Positions 23,198-34,752 of a stretch of DNA of 64,000 nt are shown here, in pieces (within the stretch, counting starts at the first letter, position 1; each line of letters opens with the position of its first letter). The notes under the pieces are model-generated. The model was not told the origin of the DNA. It made no database searches and worked only from the letters and a program-made list of their open reading frames with translations. Both the position numbers and the translations under genes were made by a program. The stretch comes from Artemisia argyi (Eukaryota; Streptophyta; Magnoliopsida; Asterales; Asteraceae): assembly GCA_030686995.1 (NCBI GenBank), contig CM060685.1:28349204-28413203 (forward strand), written 5' to 3'.

Positions 23198-24325
23198 CTA
23201 GCCACGGGGCTGACGGAGCATCCTCAACTCCTGCCTCAAGCCATCAAGATCCCTCCATAACGATCCTAACTCCACGCTATGGGTGTCTCGGTCTCTCTTG
23301 AGGTCAGCCACCTCCTTCTCTAGCTCGGCATTCCTTTGCCAAAGCTTGCGGTCGGCCTCACGAGCAGTAACAAATCCTCGCTGCAAACTATCGATATGCT
23401 CGTGGACATCCATCATAACTCTCCTCAGCTCAGTAGCCCTGCCCATGACAGTAGTCAAATCAACTCTCAACTCAACAACAAACTCAGCAATAAACTCAGC
23501 AATAATCATCTCAAGTCGGTCAGACATCCGCGAGATCCTCTCGCCCTGTGCAGTAATCTGAGCTCACATCCTACCAGTCTCACCTAACTCTGCATGCTCA
23601 GCAGAAACCTCAGAAGGTGCATCCGACGCCACGGGACTACCAGGTGGTGTATCAAACGAAAACGGATGATCAGGTGAAACCGGTTCTAACGGATATATCG
23701 GGGAATCGGGCTTCTCAGCCCGAGCTGGTGGTGCTAACACATCATCATCATCATCAGGCATCTCATCCTCCTGAGGGTCATCCTCCTCCTCAGGGTCATC
23801 ATCATCACCCTGCTCAGCCTCCTGAGGGTCATCCTCCCGCTCAGGGTCATCAGCCTCATCCTCACCCTCGTACTCCTCCTCCTCCTCATCGGTAAAGTAC
23901 CTCATCACTCGTCGTCTCCTACCAGGTGAACCATGTGAAGATGTAGTAGGTGATCTAGGACGACGACGCAATGATGTGGGTGGCGCCTCAGACAGAAGGG
24001 AATGAGCATCAATCTGTAAAGGTGATGGAGTAGGGCGTACCGACATACGTGCCGTAGCTCGGTGGGCAAAGCGTGGTGCCACACGAGCCAAAGCCTGATG
24101 AAGAGTAAGCTGCCTCGATGTACCAGGGAACCCTAAAGAAGATGAGGGTCCCTGCGTAGATGCAGCAGGTAGTGCCGAAGTAGAAGCTGCCTGTGATACA
24201 GTAGCTGAAGACATGGCCATCTGGTAAGGGTCATCAGATGCCATAGTGAACTGTGCAGGTAAAACCGGTGCAGTAAGAATATCCTCGACGACATCGGGCA
24301 TATGGGAGGCCATGGTGTGTGACAA
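23198..24325 (-). pseudogene. Extra ORF upstream of gag, acidic plus coiled coil (TGA-interrupted), unit 1
   Basis: One continuous frame of 376 codons runs from ATG 24325 (MSHTMASHMPDVVEDIL) to 23198, interrupted by a TGA at 23564-23566 that splits it into 253 and 109-residue ORFs. The first part is Ser/Pro/Ala-rich, has an RATARMSVRP motif, a basic RRRPRSP stretch and then a long Asp/Glu tract with repeated DDPQE-like units. The second part (MSDRLEMIIAEFIAEF...LWQRNAELEKEVADLKRDRD) is a likely coiled coil. The old Tekay copy has TGG (Trp) at the TGA position (63068 region), so the stop is a derived mutation. The function is unknown; a nucleic-acid or chromatin adaptor or a Gag-like accessory role is speculation. 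I recall a comparable acidic domain in Asteraceae RT-annotated gene models, but could not check it. Confidence 0.7.
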
Positions 24326-24664
24326 CGGCGTAGGGTAGGTGTAAGTGTTTCAAAACAACTTAAATCACAGCTCATAATACCATACCAAACATACTCATCA
24401 AATAATTCCATATATAATCTCAATAAAAGAATTTCAAACACCGCATTACTAAAATGTTTATAAAACATGTAGACCATATAAATCCTCGAGAACGCCATCT
24501 TATTACTAAAATCCATAAACCTCAAATCATCTCAAATATCTCATAATACCTCAAATAATAGAAGATGCTTCGGCTTGGCGGGCTGGCGGGCGGTAGGCAA
24601 GGATCATTTTCTATAAAAATACGGTTATAGTTTAGGCGTTTATTTACCTAGTTCTCTATAACCT
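24326..24664 (-). other. Untranslated leader, Tekay unit 1
   Basis: About 340 bp between the PBS and the upstream ORF. No convincing ORF. A GGCGGGCTGGCGGGC-type GC-rich block lies near 24577-24593 and is also kept in the old Tekay at about 63898-63912. Confidence 0.5.
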
Positions 24665-24678
24665 TGGCTCTGATACCA
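24665..24678 (-). other. Primer-binding site (methionine tRNA), Tekay unit 1
   Basis: The sense strand reads TGGTATCAGAGCCA, three bases inside LTR 2. This matches the 3' end of initiator methionine tRNA. Confidence 0.92.
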
Positions 24679-24681
24679 ATC

Positions 24682-27600
24682 TGTAACACCCCCAAAATTC
24701 GATACAGCGGAAGACTCAACAAGCTTTCGGGGTGCTACGGGGATTGGTATCCAACACAAGACAATATAGAACGAGATAAAGTAAACATAATAAAAACACA
24801 ACCAAAACGGGGTTTTAGAGTTTACATTCATCCCAACATCATTCAGAGTCAGGCCCAAAATAAATAACAATAGGTCCAAATTTAATTATCAGAGTTTAGA
24901 AAATATAGATCCATAACCGTGTGCCACAGCCGAGCCTTCCAATCCAAGCATGCACCTCAACACTTAATTACCTGAGAAAACGTGCTAAAAGTCAGCTTTC
25001 GCTGGTGAGATCATAGGTTTAAGTTCAACTAATAATATAGTGGACATGTACGCAAAACGCTTGCTAGCTAGACTAAGGATTCGCTAAAAGCCTGCGGATA
25101 CCCTCCGCTCTCAATCATAACACACGGATACCCTTCCGTAATAACCAAAACACACGGATACCCTTCCGTGACAACATAGATATTCGGGTAACCCCCGCAA
25201 TACCAATAAATACTCGGATAACCTCCGAAGTATTAATAACCTATAGGTGCACACTACAGTATCTACATAAGTCAACCTTGAATAGTACACACGAACCGCG
25301 TGACTAAAGCTGACAATAACTAATAACCAAATAAGCCAACCTTGAATAGTACACACAAAAGGTGTGACTAAAGCTGACAATAGATCCTAGTCCATACGCA
25401 TAGCAAGTTTAGAAAGCATATAAAAGCGATAATAGTCCACGTAAAATGATTTGCACGTTTCTCACCCCAATCGTTGAAAACATAGTTCAAGAATAAAAAG
25501 TGGGGCTATGACTCACCTCAAGTCCAGAAAATAGCAAGACGAGGTAGGTAGAAATAAGATGTATGATAACTCACGAAACAGCAACTACGGACTTGGCACG
25601 ACCTAACAATATTAACTCTTTCAGAAATCATTTCCTCAAATATATAATATTCCCAAACCCGGACGAGAATCCGTTTTATTTCCGAAATCCATTTCGTATT
25701 AGTTTGGTGTATTTGCGTTTGGTATCCATACGGGTGGTGGGTCGACTCAAAACAAACCAACAAAATCACACGTAGAAGATATAATAAACTATAGATCTAA
25801 TATTAGTCCAATATATCATTTAAATAAATCGCCAAAGTTTACCAAATCCGTCGATTTGATAATCCTCATATTTATTTACGTAATATACCGTTCCAAGATT
25901 ACACCCAATCTAAAGCACATATGAAGCACATAGCACATAATTACTATATAGTATATATCATAGTTTAATAAATTCCTCGTATATATCGTCAAATTGGCCA
26001 GATTTCCCGATATATACACTCGCAATCTATTACACTTTACATATACTACAACCTGTGGGCGTCGTAGGATACGATGCCCACTAATATATTCGTTTCGTAT
26101 AACCAAACAACCCGGCTCAACCTTACGGTTGAGTGGTTATTTACTTATAGAAAACGTTTATATTAGTCGTCATATATCCGAGACAACACGAATGTCGCAA
26201 ATAATAACTTACCTGGACCCGAGTGACAGCAATTTCGCCTAACTCAATAAATGTATCCGTTGTATATTCGAAATGACATTTTTATTAAATGTTTCATAAT
26301 TGTCGGGAGTTTCCCGTTTATAACACAATTTTTATAATAATAATACGTTTAATAATATTACGCCACTTTCGTAGCCTAATATATATCTAATCGTATTATT
26401 TGTAATACGACTCGTGATTATTATTATTATTAATATACGCGTTTATATAGTTATATATATACGTTATTCACGTATATACTTTCATATAAACGTTCATATT
26501 ATTAATAATTATTATTACGAGTTTTATTATTCTCGTTCAAGTTTAATAGTTATTGAGTTATACGAAATGGTCATATGTCCGAGTCATGACCCTCGGCTCA
26601 TTGTCCAAGTCCAACAATAAGGAAAAGTCATAAATAATAAATCTCCGTCCAATCACAATCTCAACCACGGGCTACAACAATAAGGTCCGACTATGGTACC
26701 CGACTAACCTATCTCCGTCATCTAACGACCGTCTCATAACCGGTCCTCATATCATATACCACTCGACAACAACTTCACAATATCAAACCATAACCAAATC
26801 CCATTCGACCCAAAGTGTTCGGCCGAGAAATAATACCACGACAAAATAACAATAACAATAATAACCAACAATTATATAACAACTTGTTCACACTAGACAA
26901 TTAATAACATTAACCAAGTTAATGTGTGGGTCGGTTTACCAAGCCGACCCGAGCCCTCGACTCACTTGAGTCTCGGCTCAATACTACGAGTCGCGAGGAC
27001 TCGAACTAAACATACAACCATCACCTAGCTCACAAGAGCACCACAAAGTAGCCAAGTAATCCACTCGACCTCAAAAGGTCATCGGCAACAAAATAAGGAT
27101 GCGGCTAAGAGCCGCGACCCACCGGGGTCAAACTAAGGCAACAACGAGCCCAAAGTGACCCCGAGACCTCAAGGGTCTCGGTTAGGCTCGGATTAATAAT
27201 CAAGCCATCGACAAAACCATGAAACACACGAATCCATCACCAATCGTACCCAAATCGACCCAAAGAACAAGTACTCGAGCACCAAAGCTCGGATTTACAC
27301 CACACCCGGATACCAAACTTAATAGAAAACGTTTTTCATCCAAGATCCATAAGCTTAACACGTTTTTAATTAAAAACCCATTCGGATCTCATCTTGTCGT
27401 GACTCTAGGTCACGGTTTTATTAATCATACGAGTGAATACTCGCTCACCTTCGAACTAGAACTCCAAAACCTTGATAATCTTTCAAGAATCAATCGAAAA
27501 GTGGTGAATAAGATGGTGATTCGAAGTGAAATAACGGGTTTATAGGCGCGTGGTATAGTGGATCTAAGAGTAAAGATGATGGGGAATCGAATTATGGTGG

Positions 27601-27778
27601 TAGTTTAGAGTGGTGGCCGGCGGTGGCTAAGGTGTGGCCGGATAATTAAGGTGGCGGCTAGGGTTTAGCCAAAGAGAGGAAGAGAGTGAGGGAGATGAGA
27701 GAATAGATGAGAGAGTAAAGTGAGTTTTGGTGTTTGTGTTGTGTGTGTGGTTACAACCGGCCAAACGCCCCTTTTGTT

Positions 27779-27822
<44 letters not shown>

Positions 27823-28271
27823 GTAATAATAATAATAATAATAATAGGAGTAATAATAATAATAATAATAATAATAAAGATATTATTACCGTTGAGCGGG
27901 TAATGTGGGTAGATGTAAAAACACGTGGCCCGAACCCGAACTCATTTTAAAATTTCCATATTACACGAGAACCTTGTAATTAATTAAAATATATAACGGA
28001 CTCGTAAGACGAATCATAAAATTATGTTAGGTAATCCTAGTGCCAAAGTCAACGTAGTACCAAGTGAGAATTCAATTATACATCACCGATCACATAATCA
28101 AAGACGAATTATGAACATAATTCACGAATACCATAACGTCATTAAATAAAATTTCCATAAAATAGGTCTTACAAGTTCGTTGTGAAATGAAAATTTCAAA
28201 TAATAATTATGAACGAACTTAAGTTGAAATGCGGGTTTTAAAAATAGCTCCCTAAACTGCCAGTTGTCACA
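24682..28271 (-). repeat. Tekay LTR 2 (shared middle LTR), 3590 bp
   Basis: It is intact from TGTAACACCC to GTTGTCACA in plus orientation and serves as the 5' LTR of unit 1 and the 3' LTR of unit 2. No CCCAC duplication is present at either edge: a PBS abuts the left and a polypurine tract abuts the right. The poly-T run is 38. The hairpin array is at 25094-25235. Confidence 0.93.
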
Positions 28272-28283
28272 TCCTCCCCGTCT
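28272..28283 (-). other. Polypurine tract, Tekay unit 2
   Basis: Identical to 18201-18212: sense GACGGGGAGGA directly before the LTR. Confidence 0.85.
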
Positions 28284-28324
28284 CAGAAGGAAACCCGTCC
28301 CGGGTTTCACTCGGAAAAATTCAT

Positions 28325-29268
28325 CTACGAAGTGAAAAGCTTCGGATATCTCTTCCTGAACTCGTCCTCACGTTCCCACGTAAACTCTGGTCCATGTCGG
28401 GAATTCCAACGAACCTTGACGAGCGGAATGCGACTCCTCTTGAGTCGTTTAACTTCACGATCTAAAATCTCGATCGGTTCCTCCACGAAATTCAGTTTCT
28501 CATCCACACGAATGTCCCTCATTGGAATGACGGGCATTTCATCAGAAAGACATTTCTTCAAGTTACTCACGTGAAACACGTCGTGAACTTTGCTCAGTTC
28601 AGACGGTAATTCCAACCTATAAGCCACGGGCCCAATTCTTTCTAAGATCAAGAATGGTCCAATGTAGCGTGGGTTGAGTTTACCACGTTTCCCGAAACGT
28701 ATTACACCTTTCCAAGGTGAGACTTTCAGAATCACTTTGTCTCCAACCTGGAACTCTAAAGGTTTACGTCTCTGATCGGCGTAGCTCTTCTGCCTATCTC
28801 TGGCGGCTTGCAACCGATCACGAATCTGAGTTACTTTCTCGGTAGTTTCCAAAACAAGCTCAGGGCCTGTAAGTTGACTATCTCCAACTTCTGCCCAACC
28901 AATAGGCGAACGACACTTTCTGCCATACAAAGCTTCGAATGGTGCAGCCTTAAGACTTGTGTGGTAGCTGTTATTATAGGAGAATTCCGCAAGGGGCAAA
29001 TACTTCTCCCAGCCTTTACCAAAGTCTATGATGCATGCACGAAGCATATCCTCTAGCGTCTGAATGGTCCTCTCACTTTGACCATCGGTTTGGGGATGAT
29101 ATGCAGTACTCATATCAAGCCTCGTCCCCAAAGCCGTTTGAAGTGATCGCCACAAAGCTGACGTAAAACGACTATCACGATCCGAAATAATAGATATCGG
29201 GACTCCATGACGCGAAATAATTTCCTTCACATATAACCTTGCAAGCTTATCCACACTATCATCTTCAC
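28325..29268 (-). CDS. Integrase C-terminal half with chromodomain-like tail, Tekay unit 2 (frameshifted)
   Basis: It is the same as the unit 1 frame except Ala instead of Pro in GWAEVGD (base 28894). The same one-base deletion, between 29268 and 29269, separates it from the upstream pol frame. The catalytic Asp and Glu, the GPY/F-type module and the chromodomain-like tail are all present. The old Tekay copy also has Ala at this position, so the Pro in unit 1 is the newer state. Confidence 0.9.
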
Positions 29269-32200
29269 AATAGCTAGGAAATGAGCAGACTTTGTCAGAC
29301 GGTCCACAATTACCCAGATAGCGTCACAACCGCTAGCCGTCCTCGGTAATTTGGTAATGAAGTCCATAGTAATCCGCTCCCATTTCCAGACTGGAAGTTC
29401 TGGTTGCGTTAGCAGTCCTGACGGTCTCTGGTGTTCAGCCTTAACCTTGGCGCATGTCAAGCACTTACTAACGTACGATGCTATATCTGCCTTCATATTT
29501 GGCCACCAATAGAACTTCTTAAGATCCTGATACATTTTATCGGAACCAGGATGAATGGAGTACTTTGACTTATGCGACTCATGCATAATCAATTCCCGAA
29601 TTCCTCCATGTAAAGGTACCCAAATCCGATCTCCAAAACATAGTGATCCATCAGAACGCTTAACAAATCCTTTCTCGTTATCAGCCATCCCAAATATATT
29701 CTCGGCAGGTCTATTTTCTGCCTTCATCGCTTCCGTTTGAGCTTCAAGTATTTGAGACGGTAATGGCGATACGATAGTCATTCCTAATGATTTAACTCGT
29801 AATGGTGGTATTCTTTCCTTTCGACTAAGAGCATCAGCAACAACGTTTGCTTTACCAGGATGGTAGCGAATTTCACAATCATAATCGCTTAGCAACTCGA
29901 TCCAACGTCGTTGTCTCATGTTGAGCTCTTTTTGATTCAAGATGTGTTGTAGACTTTTGTGGTCGGTAAACACAACACACTTGGTTCCGTACAAGTAATG
30001 TCTCCATATTCTTAAAGCAAAAACCACAGCACCAAGCTCCAAATCATGGGTAGTGTAGTTTTTCTCATGCTTTTTGAGCTGTCGGGAAGCATAAGCTATC
30101 ACCTTCTCTCGTTGCATTAACACTGCTCCTAAGCCTTTATGTGAAGCGTCGCAATAGACGACGAAATCCTCGTTACCTTCTGGTAACGCTAAGATAGGAG
30201 CACTACACAACATTTTCTTAAGCAATTGAAACGCTTCCTCTTCTTTATCTCCCCATTCATACGTAACACTCTTTTGAGTCAATTTGGTCAATGGTTTAGC
30301 TATCTTCGAAAATCCCTCGATGAATCTTCGGTAATAGCCAGCTAAACCCAAAAATTGACGAACTTCGGTTGGGGTTGTAGGTGCAGCCCAATCTTTTATG
30401 GCTTCAATTTTTGCAGGATCCACGTGGACTCCTTGTCTATCAATCACGTGACCCAAAAATTGTACAGTCGGAATCCAAAATTCACATTTCGAAAACTTGG
30501 CATAAAGTTTCTCCTTCCTGAGCAACTCCAAAATGAGTCTTAAATGCTCCTCATGTTCTTTCTCACTCTTTGAATAAATCAGAATGTCATCGATGAATAC
30601 AATCACGAACTTATCCAAGTATGGCTTACACACCCGATTCATGAGATCCATGAATATTGCTGGTGCGTTAGTCAACCCAAACGACATCACCTGAAACTCG
30701 TAATGCCCGTAACGGGTTCTGAAAGCCGTTTTCGGAATATCCTCCTCACGAACTCGAAGTTGATGATATCCCGATCTCAAATCGATCTTCGAATACACAC
30801 TCGATCCTTGAAGTTGATCGAACAAGTCATCGATCCTAGGTAACGGGTATCGATTCTTCACCGTTAACTTATTCAACTCTCTATAATCAATACACATACG
30901 AAACGATCCATCCTTCTTCTTCACAAATAAGACTGGGGCTCCCCAAGGTGAAGAACTTGGTCTTATGAACCCCTTTTCGGCTAACTCCGCCAATTGTTTC
31001 GACAACTCTTCCAGTTCGGTAGGTGCAAGGCGATAAGGTGCTCTTGCTACAGGTGCAACACCGGGTATCAACTCAATCTGAAACTCCACTTGCCTACTTG
31101 GTGGGATTCCCGGCAAATCATCGGGAAACACATCAGGAAAATCACGAACTATAGGTACATCTCCAATGCACCTTTCCTTATTCTTCGTCTCTCCCTTCTT
31201 AGAAATTTGAGCTAAGAAAAGATAACATCCCTTCTCCATTAGCTTCGGTAACTTAGTGCAAGAAATCACCGCCAATCGGGATGGGCTCCTAGAATCCTTT
31301 CGGTCTCCTAATATATTTAGGACCTCCTTTCCGTATGGTACACGCACGATCTTCTCGTCGCAAAGTATGTGAGCACGATACTTCGACAACCAATCCATAC
31401 CAATGATTACATCAAAACTTCCTAACGTGACGGGTAGAAGATCTATGTTGAAAGGGTGGTTCAAGAAATTTAACGTACAACCGCGAATGATGGTATTAAT
31501 CCTTTCTATGTTTCCATTAGCTAATTCAATATCATATCCAATTCCTAAGGCCATCGGGGGTTTCTCTAGTAGGGGTGCAAATGTAGTGGACACAAAACTT
31601 CTATCGGCACCAGTATCAAACAGTATGGAAGCATAACGATTATTGAGAAGGAACGTACCAGTAACGACGTTCGGATCTTCTCCTCTCTCGTTCCCGAGTG
31701 CATACACTCTTCCTTGAGCAGCTCCAGCTTCCATACGTTGGTCCCCATTATCTTGTCGTCCACGATTTCCTCCAGCTCCACGGTTTCCATAATTGTACCC
31801 ATTACCACCCGAGCCTTGATTTCCACGGTTCCGCGATTCTCTACACTCATTCCTATAGTGTCCCTTCTTTCCACACCCATAACAGGTAACATCTGCCTTG
31901 TTTCTCATCTCAGGAGCAGCTTGAACCATTGCAAGAGGTCGGGCTCTACAGTCCCTAGCTGTATGTCCTTTCTTTGAGCAATTCTGGCATTTCACACTAC
32001 ACCATCCAGTGTGATGCTGATGGCAACGATCACACTTGGGTGCTTCACCGTTCTGATTCTTCCTATCTCCATTCCCAATAGCATAAGCCTTAGCTTGTCT
32101 CTTGCTTCGGTGATCATTACTCTTAGAGTGACGGTCTCTCTTTCTCTTTCCATTCTTCTCCTTATCAGCTTCTTCTAATTCCAACGAATCCATAAGTTGT

Positions 32201-33018
32201 TGAGCAATTGTGATTGCCTCATGGATGTTTGCAGGCCTAGAAGAAATTACATCATTCCTCGTAGCTACAGGCAATCCATCAGTATACCTCTCGATCTTTT
32301 GAGTCTCGGTTTTCACCATGTCAGGGCACAACAAGGCCAACTCCTGGTAACGACGATTGTAAGTCACCATATCGTTACCTTTCACCTTGTGGTTCCAAAA
32401 CTCAATCTCTAGCTTCTTGACCTCATTCCTTGGGCAATAAGTCTGAATCAACAAGGACTTAAATTGCTCCCAAGTCATAGCATATGCTACATCACTCCCA
32501 ACTGCATTTCGGTAGTTGTTCCACCAAGTCCAAGCTTCATCCTTGAAAGTAAAAGAAGCAAACTTTACCTTCGCATTCTCCGCACAACCACTGACATTAA
32601 ACACTGACTCAGTCTTCTCAATCCATCTAACTAAGTAAACCACTCCCTCATTTCCACCAAACTCAATGGGTCCACAAATCTTGAATTCCTTATAATGACA
32701 TCCATTAGCACGAACAGGTGGAAAAGTTCCAGCAGAATTGTTGGAATGGTTTGACTCAGCGAGTAGTTCAGCAACTCTTTGCTCCACGAGTTGGTTGATC
32801 ATTGCTTGATCCACAGTAGGTGCATTAAGTGGAACATGACCATTGTCTCCCTGAACATCAACATTTTGATTCCTGTTGTTACGGTTAGTGGTGTCCAAGT
32901 TGTCAGGAGTAGGGGTTTCAACATTTCGAGTAGGTCGACGACCTCGACGAGCAGGAGTAGGAGTAGTCACAGCAGGATCAGTCCTGGTAGACCTAACAGG
33001 GTTTCGACGGGGTGCCAT
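29227..33018 (-). CDS. Gag-Pol polyprotein, Tekay unit 2 (Gag to integrase N-terminus)
   Basis: Same domain order, motifs and preferred ATG (33018) as unit 1. The only residue change I read is Ser for Ala in [11 protein letters not shown] (base 32241), just after the Gag core. The old Tekay has Ala there, so Ser is derived. The frame ends in the same 13 foreign residues after the shared integrase deletion. Confidence 0.93.
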   Translation of the reverse strand: MAPRRNPVRSTRTDPAVTTPTPARRGRRPTRNVETPTPDNLDTTNRNNRNQNVDVQGDNGHVPLNAPTVDQAMINQLVEQRVAELLAESNHSNNSAGTFPPVRANGCHYKEFKICGPIEFGGNEGVVYLVRWIEKTESVFNVSGCAENAKVKFASFTFKDEAWTWWNNYRNAVGSDVAYAMTWEQFKSLLIQTYCPRNEVKKLEIEFWNHKVKGNDMVTYNRRYQELALLCPDMVKTETQKIERYTDGLPVATRNDVISSRPANIHEAITIAQQLMDSLELEEADKEKNGKRKRDRHSKSNDHRSKRQAKAYAIGNGDRKNQNGEAPKCDRCHQHHTGWCSVKCQNCSKKGHTARDCRARPLAMVQAAPEMRNKADVTCYGCGKKGHYRNECRESRNRGNQGSGGNGYNYGNRGAGGNRGRQDNGDQRMEAGAAQGRVYALGNERGEDPNVVTGTFLLNNRYASILFDTGADRSFVSTTFAPLLEKPPMALGIGYDIELANGNIERINTIIRGCTLNFLNHPFNIDLLPVTLGSFDVIIGMDWLSKYRAHILCDEKIVRVPYGKEVLNILGDRKDSRSPSRLAVISCTKLPKLMEKGCYLFLAQISKKGETKNKERCIGDVPIVRDFPDVFPDDLPGIPPSRQVEFQIELIPGVAPVARAPYRLAPTELEELSKQLAELAEKGFIRPSSSPWGAPVLFVKKKDGSFRMCIDYRELNKLTVKNRYPLPRIDDLFDQLQGSSVYSKIDLRSGYHQLRVREEDIPKTAFRTRYGHYEFQVMSFGLTNAPAIFMDLMNRVCKPYLDKFVIVFIDDILIYSKSEKEHEEHLRLILELLRKEKLYAKFSKCEFWIPTVQFLGHVIDRQGVHVDPAKIEAIKDWAAPTTPTEVRQFLGLAGYYRRFIEGFSKIAKPLTKLTQKSVTYEWGDKEEEAFQLLKKMLCSAPILALPEGNEDFVVYCDASHKGLGAVLMQREKVIAYASRQLKKHEKNYTTHDLELGAVVFALRIWRHYLYGTKCVVFTDHKSLQHILNQKELNMRQRRWIELLSDYDCEIRYHPGKANVVADALSRKERIPPLRVKSLGMTIVSPLPSQILEAQTEAMKAENRPAENIFGMADNEKGFVKRSDGSLCFGDRIWVPLHGGIRELIMHESHKSKYSIHPGSDKMYQDLKKFYWWPNMKADIASYVSKCLTCAKVKAEHQRPSGLLTQPELPVWKWERITMDFITKLPRTASGCDAIWVIVDRLTKSAHFLAIVKMIVWISLQGYM

Positions 33019-33268
33019 TGCTGCTATGTAACAATAAGCGAATAAGGACTCAATTTCCATAACGCCCAAAATCACATAATACCATATACCAATAACCATC
33101 AACCATACAATAGCGATCTATATCGTTCCAACTAACGGATAACACAAAACATACTAATCGTTCCAAAAGAGACGAATACCGAACAAAATACATCACAATA
33201 TGATAACTAGCTTTTCTAACCGCACACTCCTCGGCTAAGAAAGCAACAAGATAATATAACTCAAACAA

Positions 33269-34396
33269 CTAGCCACGGGGCTGACGGAGCATCCTCAACT
33301 CCTGCCTCAAGCCATCAAGATCCCTCCATAACGATCCTAACTCCACGCTATGGGTGTCTCGGTCTCTCTTGAGGTCAGCCACCTCCTTCTCTAGCTCGGC
33401 ATTCCTTTGCCAAAGCTTGCGGTCGGCCTCACGAGCAGTAACAAATCCTCGCTGCAAACTATCGATATGCTCGTGGACATCCATCATAACTCTCCTCAGC
33501 TCAGTAGCCCTGCCCATGACAGTAGTCAAATCAACTCTCAACTCAACAACAAACTCAGCAATAAACTCAGCAATAATCATCTCAAGTCGGTCAGACATCC
33601 GCGAGATCCTCTCGCCCTGTGCAGTAATCTGAGCTCACATCCTACCAGTCTCACCTAACTCTGCATGCTCAGCAGAAACCTCAGAAGGTGCATCCGACGC
33701 CACGGGACTACCAGGTGGTGTATCAAACGAAAACGGATGATCAGGTGAAACCGGTTCTAACGGATATATCGGGGAATCGGGCTTCTCAGCCCGAGCTGGT
33801 GGTGCTAACACATCATCATCATCATCAGGCATCTCATCCTCCTGAGGGTCATCCTCCTCCTCAGGGTCATCATCATCACCCTGCTCAGCCTCCTGAGGGT
33901 CATCCTCCCGCTCAGGGTCATCAGCCTCATCCTCACCCTCGTACTCCTCCTCCTCCTCATCGGTAAAGTACCTCATCACTCGTCGTCTCCTACCAGGTGA
34001 ACCATGTGAAGATGTAGTAGGTGATCTAGGACGACGACGCAATGATGTGGGTGGCGCCTCAGACAGAAGGGAATGAGCATCAATCTGTAAAGGTGATGGA
34101 GTAGGGCGTACCGACATACGTGCCGTAGCTCGGTGGGCAAAGCGTGGTGCCACACGAGCCAAAGCCTGATGAAGAGTAAGCTGCCTCGATGTACCAGGGA
34201 ACCCTAAAGAAGATGAGGGTCCCTGCGTAGATGCAGCAGGTAGTGCCGAAGTAGAAGCTGCCTGTGATACAGTAGCTGAAGACATGGCCATCTGGTAAGG
34301 GTCATCAGATGCCATAGTGAACTGTGCAGGTAAAACCGGTGCAGTAAGAATATCCTCGACGACATCGGGCATATGGGAGGCCATGGTGTGTGACAA
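33269..34396 (-). pseudogene. Extra acidic/coiled-coil ORF upstream of gag, unit 2 (TGA-interrupted)
   Basis: Identical in translation to the unit 1 ORF, including the in-frame TGA (33635-33637) after ...ELGETGRM. It gives 253 and 109-residue pieces. The shared stop indicates that both units descend from the same already mutated copy. Confidence 0.7.
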
Positions 34397-34735
34397 CGGC
34401 GTAGGGTAGGTGTAAGTGTTTCAAAACAACTTAAATCACAGCTCATAATACCATACCAAACATACTCATCAAATAATTCCATATATAATCTCAATAAAAG
34501 AATTTCAAACACCGCATTACTAAAATGTTTATAAAACATGTAGACCATATAAATCCTCGAGAACGCCATCTTATTACTAAAATCCATAAACCTCAAATCA
34601 TCTCAAATATCTCATAATACCTCAAATAATAGAAGATGCTTCGGCTTGGCGGGCTGGCGGGCGGTAGGCAAGGATCATTTTCTATAAAAATACGGTTATA
34701 GTTTAGGCGTTTATTTACCTAGTTCTCTATAACCT

Positions 34736-34749
34736 TGGCTCTGATACCA
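34736..34749 (-). other. Primer-binding site (methionine tRNA), Tekay unit 2
   Basis: Sense TGGTATCAGAGCCA, three bases from the inner edge of LTR 3. It is identical to the unit 1 site. Confidence 0.92.
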
Positions 34750-34752
34750 ATC

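Noticed and set aside
23617..23895. His/Pro-rich plus-strand ORF opposite the acidic ORF
   Set aside because: It is the mirror of the GAT/GAG-rich Asp/Glu codons on the other strand and is explained by codon complementarity.
29555..29740. Plus-strand ORFs running opposite gag-pol in both Tekay units
   Set aside because: They are shadows of the conserved pol frame on the other strand.
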